Positions 32,317-36,983 of a stretch of DNA of 36,983 nt are shown in pieces; position 1 is the stretch's first letter, and the number at the start of each line of letters is the position of its first letter. The DNA comes from Bacillota bacterium (GTDB lineage Bacteria > Bacillota > Clostridia > Oscillospirales > Acutalibacteraceae), in NCBI GenBank assembly GCA_022706685.1, contig JAKJCA010000026.1:1-36983 (forward strand). Direction: 5' to 3'. The notes beneath the pieces are model-generated. The model did not search any database. It was not told the origin of the DNA and saw only the letters and a program-made list of their open reading frames with translations. The translations under genes and the position numbers were made by a program.

Positions 32317-34278
32317 ATGAAGAAGTTCCTGATCAAATCGGCAGCCGTTATTGTATCGCTGGCGATGCTTTTCGGCGTCACGGCGGCAGGGGCGGGCACC
32401 GCGCCCGCCGGAAAACCCGCGGCCGAAGCGTCTGCGCAGCTGCCGCAGGCGGCGTCGCAGGCAGTCGCCGGCAAAATATCGACGGCCGCCAGCGTCGAGG
32501 AGGCCGTCGGTATCCTGACGAAGGGGCGCGCGCCCGCGGCGAAGGCCGCGGAGAAAACGGACGGCGGTGTCCTGACGCAATGCGGCGGCAACTGCGGACA
32601 CAGCCCCTCGATACTCATTCCCGGAATCGGGCAGTCCGACGTTTATCTGCTTGACGAAAACGGCAACCGTGCGCTCGACGAGGACGGCAACGAAATCTCC
32701 GCCTGGCCGGTGCTGATCGACACCGATTACCTGATTAAAAAACTCGCGCTGCCGCTGGCAAAAATGCTGATCACCCAGCGCGATAACGGCTTTACGGACT
32801 TCGCGGCGAAAACCGTGAAAGAAGCGCTGGCGCAAAGCGCCATCGGGCTCGACGGGCATCCGGTAAGCAACATTGAAGTCGAAAAATATCCTTACTCCGT
32901 CGCGGCCTGCAACGAGCAGGAACGCGGCAAAATCTACAACACCATTCCTCTGCAGGATTATTCGAAAGTCGCCGGGGAAGACCACCTGTATTTCTTCGCC
33001 TACAACTCCTTCGGCAACAATATCGAAATCGCCGAGGAACTCTATCAAATGATTCAGCAGGTCAAGCGCGAAACCGGGCACGATAAGGTCAACATCATCC
33101 CCATCAGCCTGGGCAGCACCGTTGCGGTGACGCTGTTCGAACTGCATCCCGAGGTCAAAGAGGACCTGGACGAAGTGGTTTTCATCGTCCCCGCCCTCGA
33201 CGGCTCCCGGCTGGTCGGCGACCTGTACCAGGGCAAATTCAGCACGGACAACGAGTCGCTCTACAAAACGCTGATGCCCTCCCTGGTGGAAGGCTACACG
33301 GGCTACCTGATCAACGTCGCGCTGCGGCTTATCCCGAAGCAGATCATCTTCGACCTGCTTGACAAAGTGGTCGACGCCATCCGCGACGTGATGCTCACCA
33401 ACTGCACCATGCTGTGGGGACTCGTGCCCGGCGGCGACTATGACGCGCTCGCGGCGAAATACCTGGCCGACGACGCGCACGCGGAAATCCGCCGTCAGAC
33501 CGATATCTTTCACCGGGCGCAGCTCAACGTCCGCGAAAACATCCTCGCCTTCAAAGAAAGCGGCGTCGATTTCTACGACATCGTGGACTATAACTTCCCG
33601 CTGTATTCCTTTGTGCCGTCGAGCAAAACCTGCAACGGCGACGGCCTGATTCATTTCGAATCCGAATCCATCGGCGCGACGAGCGGATATATCAACACGC
33701 CGCTGCCGGACGGCTACGTCCAGCAGAACACGCATTGCACCGACCCGTCGCACAACCATATTTCGCCCGAAAGAATCGTCGACGCCTCGACGGGCCTGCT
33801 GCCGGAGACGACCTTCTATTTCCTCAACCAGGACCACGAGGGCACCGGCAGGAACGACGTCGTGATGAAACTTGCGACGGAGATCCTGCTTTACGACGAG
33901 CTGAAAGACGTGCATTCCATGCCCGAACGCTTCCCGCAGTTCAACGTCGGGCGCGAAACGAAATGGCTGCGCAAAGACACGCTGCCGATGGCCAAGGCCG
34001 TCGACCAGAGCACGCTGGCGCCCGAGGATGCGGCGGAACTGCAGGCCGCCATCGAACAATGCGAGGCGATGCTCGACACCACCGTCGTCGTCTATGACGA
34101 ATTCACGGCGGCCCAGCAGAGGCTCGACAACATTCTCATTAAAATCGGCGTCCTCCAGCCGCCCGAGGACGATACCGCCGGCAAAATCGCGACCGCCCTG
34201 TGCAAACTTGTCAGCGACGCGCTTTACCGCTACTGGGGTCCGCGCGGTTTCTCCGACGGGGTGGACGCCATCGGCTGA
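32317..34278 (+). CDS. LCAT-like alpha/beta hydrolase, exported paralogue 2
   Basis: A 653-residue protein starting at the ATG at 32317, with GGAGGG (32304-32309) seven bases upstream; a TTG two codons earlier is less well placed. It has a signal peptide (KKFLIKSAAVIVSLAMLFG), an Ala-rich linker, then CGGNCGHSPSILIPGIGQSD with a Cys pair (89, 93), the nucleophile elbow IPISLGST with Ser264 (Pro replaces the first Gly), PALDGSRLVGD, MLWGLVPGGDYDAL, DGLIHFESESIGA, HNHISPERIVDASTGLLP, DHEGTGRNDV and FPQFNVGRE. A C-terminal helical domain (EDAAELQAAIEQCEAML to LIKIGVLQPP) resembles FIVAR-type surface modules. No membrane or sortase anchor is visible. Function not established. Confidence 0.75.
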   Translation: MKKFLIKSAAVIVSLAMLFGVTAAGAGTAPAGKPAAEASAQLPQAASQAVAGKISTAASVEEAVGILTKGRAPAAKAAEKTDGGVLTQCGGNCGHSPSILIPGIGQSDVYLLDENGNRALDEDGNEISAWPVLIDTDYLIKKLALPLAKMLITQRDNGFTDFAAKTVKEALAQSAIGLDGHPVSNIEVEKYPYSVAACNEQERGKIYNTIPLQDYSKVAGEDHLYFFAYNSFGNNIEIAEELYQMIQQVKRETGHDKVNIIPISLGSTVAVTLFELHPEVKEDLDEVVFIVPALDGSRLVGDLYQGKFSTDNESLYKTLMPSLVEGYTGYLINVALRLIPKQIIFDLLDKVVDAIRDVMLTNCTMLWGLVPGGDYDALAAKYLADDAHAEIRRQTDIFHRAQLNVRENILAFKESGVDFYDIVDYNFPLYSFVPSSKTCNGDGLIHFESESIGATSGYINTPLPDGYVQQNTHCTDPSHNHISPERIVDASTGLLPETTFYFLNQDHEGTGRNDVVMKLATEILLYDELKDVHSMPERFPQFNVGRETKWLRKDTLPMAKAVDQSTLAPEDAAELQAAIEQCEAMLDTTVVVYDEFTAAQQRLDNILIKIGVLQPPEDDTAGKIATALCKLVSDALYRYWGPRGFSDGVDAIG

Positions 34279-34328
34279 GGCCGGGCACGGAAAACCTGAC
34301 GATACATAAAATAAGGAGTCAAAACGGT

Positions 34329-36320
34329 ATGAAGAAAACAGCCGTAAAAACCATTTCGTTGCTGATGATGTTCGCCCTGGTGTTCACCTGCGTTCCGCTG
34401 GCGGCGGGAGGCGTTTCGGCGCCTGCGGCAGACACCGCGGCGGCAGGGGCCACCGTCCGGGCGCATAACGCTCCCGCGAAAGCGGAACGGGCAAGTACGG
34501 TGGAGGAGGCGCTGAAGATGCTTGAAAACGACGCACAAAACGCAGACAGCGGCCGGACCGCGGCCTCCAAAACCGCCAAAGACGGCGTGCTGACCACGTG
34601 CGGCGGCAACTGCGGGCATGCGCCGTCGATTATCATACACGGCATCGGGCAATCCGAAACCTATCTGCTCGACGAAAACGGCAACCGGAAACTCGACAAA
34701 AACGGCAAGGAAATCACCGCGTGGCCTTTTACCGTCGACCAGGACGCGCTGGTGAAAACATTGGCCGGGCCGCTCGTGAAATCTTTGCTGCTGCAGCGCG
34801 ACTGCGGTTTGTCCAAGGCGGCCTATCAGGCGGTGACGGACGTGTTCCATGCCAACGGCTCCGACCTCAACGGCAACCCGGTCGAGAACATCGAGCTGGT
34901 GCGCTACCCCTCCAGCGTGGCGCGCTGTTCGGAAAAAGAGAAAAACTTTATCTACAGCAGTATGCGCCTGGACAGTTACGCCAGCATCGCGGGCGAAGAC
35001 CATCTGTATTATTTCGCCTACAATTCCCTGGGCAACAACCTGCAAATCGCGCAGGAACTGTACGATTATATCCAGAACGTCAAGGCGGAAACCGGCCATG
35101 ACAAGGTCAATATCGTTCCGGTCAGTCTGGGCGGAACCATCGCCAACTCCCTGCTGGAATATTATCCCGAAGTGTACGATGACCTCAACAGGGTGGTCTA
35201 TATCATCCCCGCGCTTGACGGCAGCGCCATCGTCGGCGACGTTTACACCGGCAACCTCGGGCTCGACGACCAAAACTTTTATAAAGACCTTTTCCCCTCG
35301 CTGTTTGACGACGGGGACTATATGGGATATTTGATCAATATCTTGACGCGCCTGCTGCCTAAAAAGGTCCTCACAGCAGTGATCAACTCCGCCGTGCAGG
35401 CGCTGTTTGACACGGCTCTCAACAACTGTACCATGATGTGGAGCCTCGTACCCTCCTACGCCTATCCGCAGGCGAGGCAGCGCTGGCTGAGCGACGACGC
35501 GCACGCGGAAATCAGGCGGCAGACGGACTTGTATTACCGGGCGCAGCTGGATTCGGATGAGAACATCCTGAAACTGGTCAACCGCGGCGTCGACGTGTTC
35601 GATATCGTCGATTACAACCAGTACCTCTATACCATCGCGGGCTCCTGGGACGAGGTCAATTCCGACGGCGTTATCCACTGCGACTCCACTTCGATGGGCG
35701 CGACCTTCGGCATGGTCGACACGCCGCTGCCCGACGATTATGTGCAGGCGGTCGACGACGGACACAACCATATTTCGCCCGACCGGATCGTCGACGCGTC
35801 GACGGGGCTGCTCCCGGACCGCACCTTCTACTTCCGCAACCAGCACCATGAGGGGACGGGCCGCAACGACGTCATTATCAAACTGGCCACGCAGCTGATG
35901 GTCGACAACAGCATCACGTCCGTTTATTCGATGCCCGACCGCTTCCCGCAGTTCAATGTCGGGCGCGAGGCGAGAGGTTTCATGGGCGACGTCGCGGCAG
36001 CCAAAAAGATCGACCAAAGCAAGTTGTCGCCCGAGGACGCCGCCGAACTGCAGGCGGCCATCGAGCAGGCCGAGGCAACGCTGAACAATACGGTGGTCGA
36101 TTACGAGGCATACAAAACGGCGAGCGACAGATTTTATGCCATTCTCATTAAAATCGGCGAACGCCAGCCCCCGGCGGACAACACGAAACAGAAGATGATA
36201 TGCGCCTTGACCAAACTTGTCAGCGAGGCGTTGTATAAATACTACGGGCCGCGCGGATACTCCGACTGGCTGCTGGACCGCAGCGCGCTGCATACGCCTC
36301 TTTATACCCAACCATCATAA
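34329..36320 (+). CDS. LCAT-like alpha/beta hydrolase, exported paralogue 3
   Basis: A 663-residue protein; the ATG at 34329 follows AAGGAG by ten bases and begins a clear signal peptide (MKKTAVKTISLLMMFALVF). The open frame back to 34200 overlaps paralogue 2 and is not real. It keeps every block of paralogue 2: CGGNCGHAPSIIIHGIGQSE, GEDHLYYFAYNSLGNN, nucleophile elbow VPVSLGGT with Ser266, PALDGSAIVGD, DDAHAEIRRQTD, SDGVIHCDSTSMGA, HNHISPDRIVDASTGLLP, HHEGTGRNDV, FPQFNVGRE and the C-terminal helical module (PEDAAELQAAIEQAEATL). The C-terminus is extended (DWLLDRSALHTPLYTQPS). It is closer to paralogue 2 than to paralogue 1, so these two look like a recent duplication. Confidence 0.75.
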   Translation: MKKTAVKTISLLMMFALVFTCVPLAAGGVSAPAADTAAAGATVRAHNAPAKAERASTVEEALKMLENDAQNADSGRTAASKTAKDGVLTTCGGNCGHAPSIIIHGIGQSETYLLDENGNRKLDKNGKEITAWPFTVDQDALVKTLAGPLVKSLLLQRDCGLSKAAYQAVTDVFHANGSDLNGNPVENIELVRYPSSVARCSEKEKNFIYSSMRLDSYASIAGEDHLYYFAYNSLGNNLQIAQELYDYIQNVKAETGHDKVNIVPVSLGGTIANSLLEYYPEVYDDLNRVVYIIPALDGSAIVGDVYTGNLGLDDQNFYKDLFPSLFDDGDYMGYLINILTRLLPKKVLTAVINSAVQALFDTALNNCTMMWSLVPSYAYPQARQRWLSDDAHAEIRRQTDLYYRAQLDSDENILKLVNRGVDVFDIVDYNQYLYTIAGSWDEVNSDGVIHCDSTSMGATFGMVDTPLPDDYVQAVDDGHNHISPDRIVDASTGLLPDRTFYFRNQHHEGTGRNDVIIKLATQLMVDNSITSVYSMPDRFPQFNVGREARGFMGDVAAAKKIDQSKLSPEDAAELQAAIEQAEATLNNTVVDYEAYKTASDRFYAILIKIGERQPPADNTKQKMICALTKLVSEALYKYYGPRGYSDWLLDRSALHTPLYTQPS

Positions 36321-36385
36321 GATATCGTTTTCGCCGTCAACTCAAGCGCCTGTTCGCCGGCGGGGCTTGAAAACCGGGAGGCATT

Positions 36386-36983
36386 TTGAAAAAGAGGCTT
36401 TTCGTTCTGACGGTTCTGGCGGCGCTGCTGCCGCAGGTTTTGGCCGGTTGCGCCGGCTCGAAGCCTGCGGTCGTGTGCACCCTTTTCCCTCAATACGATT
36501 TTATAAGGGAAATCGCCGGGGACAAAGTCGACGCCGTGCTGCTGCTCGAGCCGGGCGAGACGGGACACGGCTTTGAGCCGGATGCGGGCGTCAAACGGAC
36601 GATTAAAAACGCGGATTTGTTCGTTTATACTTCCGATATCATGGAACCCTGGGCCGGCCCTCTCATCGACGATATCGGCCGGTCAAAAGTCAACGCCCTG
36701 GCTGCGTTCGGCGGCGCCGAAACCGAATATTACCACGCGGTGAACGCCGAAACGGGAGAAGAAGAGCTCGCGCCGGACCCGCACGTCTGGGTTTCGCCCG
36801 ATAACGCCGCAGCCGCGTCGGAAAGCATCACGCAGGCGCTTTGCGTCATCGACAGCGCCAACACCGCTTTTTACCGGAAAAACGCGGACGAATATATCCG
36901 GAAACTTCAAACGCTGGACCTGGGTTTTCTCAACGCGGTAGAAAGCGGCAGGCGCAGAACCGTCGTGTTTGCCGACGGTTTTG
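36386..36983 (+). CDS. Zinc/manganese-type ABC transporter substrate-binding lipoprotein, partial
   Basis: Only the first 199 codons are in the window; the gene runs off the right edge. The start is a TTG (36386) with GGGAGG four to five bases upstream, leading directly into a lipoprotein signal peptide KKRLFVLTVLAALLPQVLAG-Cys. The mature part is a cluster A-I (ZnuA/AdcA-like) metal-binding protein: VVCTLFPQYDFIREIAGDKV, GHGFEPDAG (first metal His), DLFVYTSDIMEPWAG, DPHVWVSPDNA (second His) and, at the edge, VFADGF. Metal import genes would be expected to follow. I see no separate promoter in the 65-base gap after paralogue 3; a TCAAGC/GCTTGA inverted repeat (about 36340-36369) lies there without a T-run. 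Confidence 0.88.
   Translation, partial: MKKRLFVLTVLAALLPQVLAGCAGSKPAVVCTLFPQYDFIREIAGDKVDAVLLLEPGETGHGFEPDAGVKRTIKNADLFVYTSDIMEPWAGPLIDDIGRSKVNALAAFGGAETEYYHAVNAETGEEELAPDPHVWVSPDNAAAASESITQALCVIDSANTAFYRKNADEYIRKLQTLDLGFLNAVESGRRRTVVFADGF

Noticed and set aside
32293..36311. Long minus-strand frames (588 and 693 codons) across hydrolase paralogues 2 and 3
   Set aside because: Their similarity to each other only reflects the paralogy of the sense genes. They lack start signals and signal peptides, whereas the sense frames have both.

Overview
The window looks like chromosome from a high-GC member of the Clostridia (Firmicutes), plausibly a gut Oscillospirales-type anaerobe. This rests on gene order (infC-rpmI-rplT; dprA-topA-trmFO; plsX-rnc-smc), strong AGGAGG-type ribosome binding sites, sigma-A promoters with 17-base spacers, a B12-dependent ribonucleotide reductase and a BMP-type nucleoside ABC transporter. 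The taxon is an inference from gene content. I see no tRNA, rRNA, CRISPR array, insertion sequence or prophage.

Layout. (1) 1-3277, minus strand: nrdJ, with a sigma-A promoter and two NrdR-type boxes 31 bp apart, then a corrinoid adenosyltransferase that makes the cofactor NrdJ needs. (2) 3401-8436, plus: a nucleoside-type ABC importer (lipoprotein, fused double ATPase, two permeases), with a terminator hairpin after the binding-protein gene and another at the end. (3) 8447-10087: infC-rpmI-rplT behind a consensus promoter and structured leader; infC appears to start at ATC. (4) 10154-25358: a long same-strand run with little spacing: SpoU/TrmH-type RNA methyltransferase (no canonical start), dprA, topA, trmFO, plsX, rnc, smc, a class III aminotransferase, a two-domain class II aldolase, a PQ-loop-like membrane protein and a secreted EEP-family hydrolase. 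The hydrolase's TGA is followed in frame by a DUF1508/YegP-like domain with no start of its own.

(5) 25340-27203: a small four-helix membrane protein, then an rsgA-type GTPase preceded by a promoter, a nine-codon ORF and a terminator, which resembles an attenuation leader. (6) 27411-30753, minus: a GPH-family sugar transporter and a GxGYxYP-family protein, sharing one promoter. (7) 30801-36320, plus: three tandem paralogues of an LCAT-like alpha/beta hydrolase, one cytoplasmic and two exported, with an unusual A/P-x-S-L-G nucleophile elbow. (8) 36386-end: the start of a zinc-transporter-type binding lipoprotein, cut by the window edge.

The parts most likely to hold undescribed biology are the hydrolase family at 30.9-36.3 kb, the rsgA leader, the stop-separated DUF1508 domain, and the aminotransferase/double-aldolase pair.
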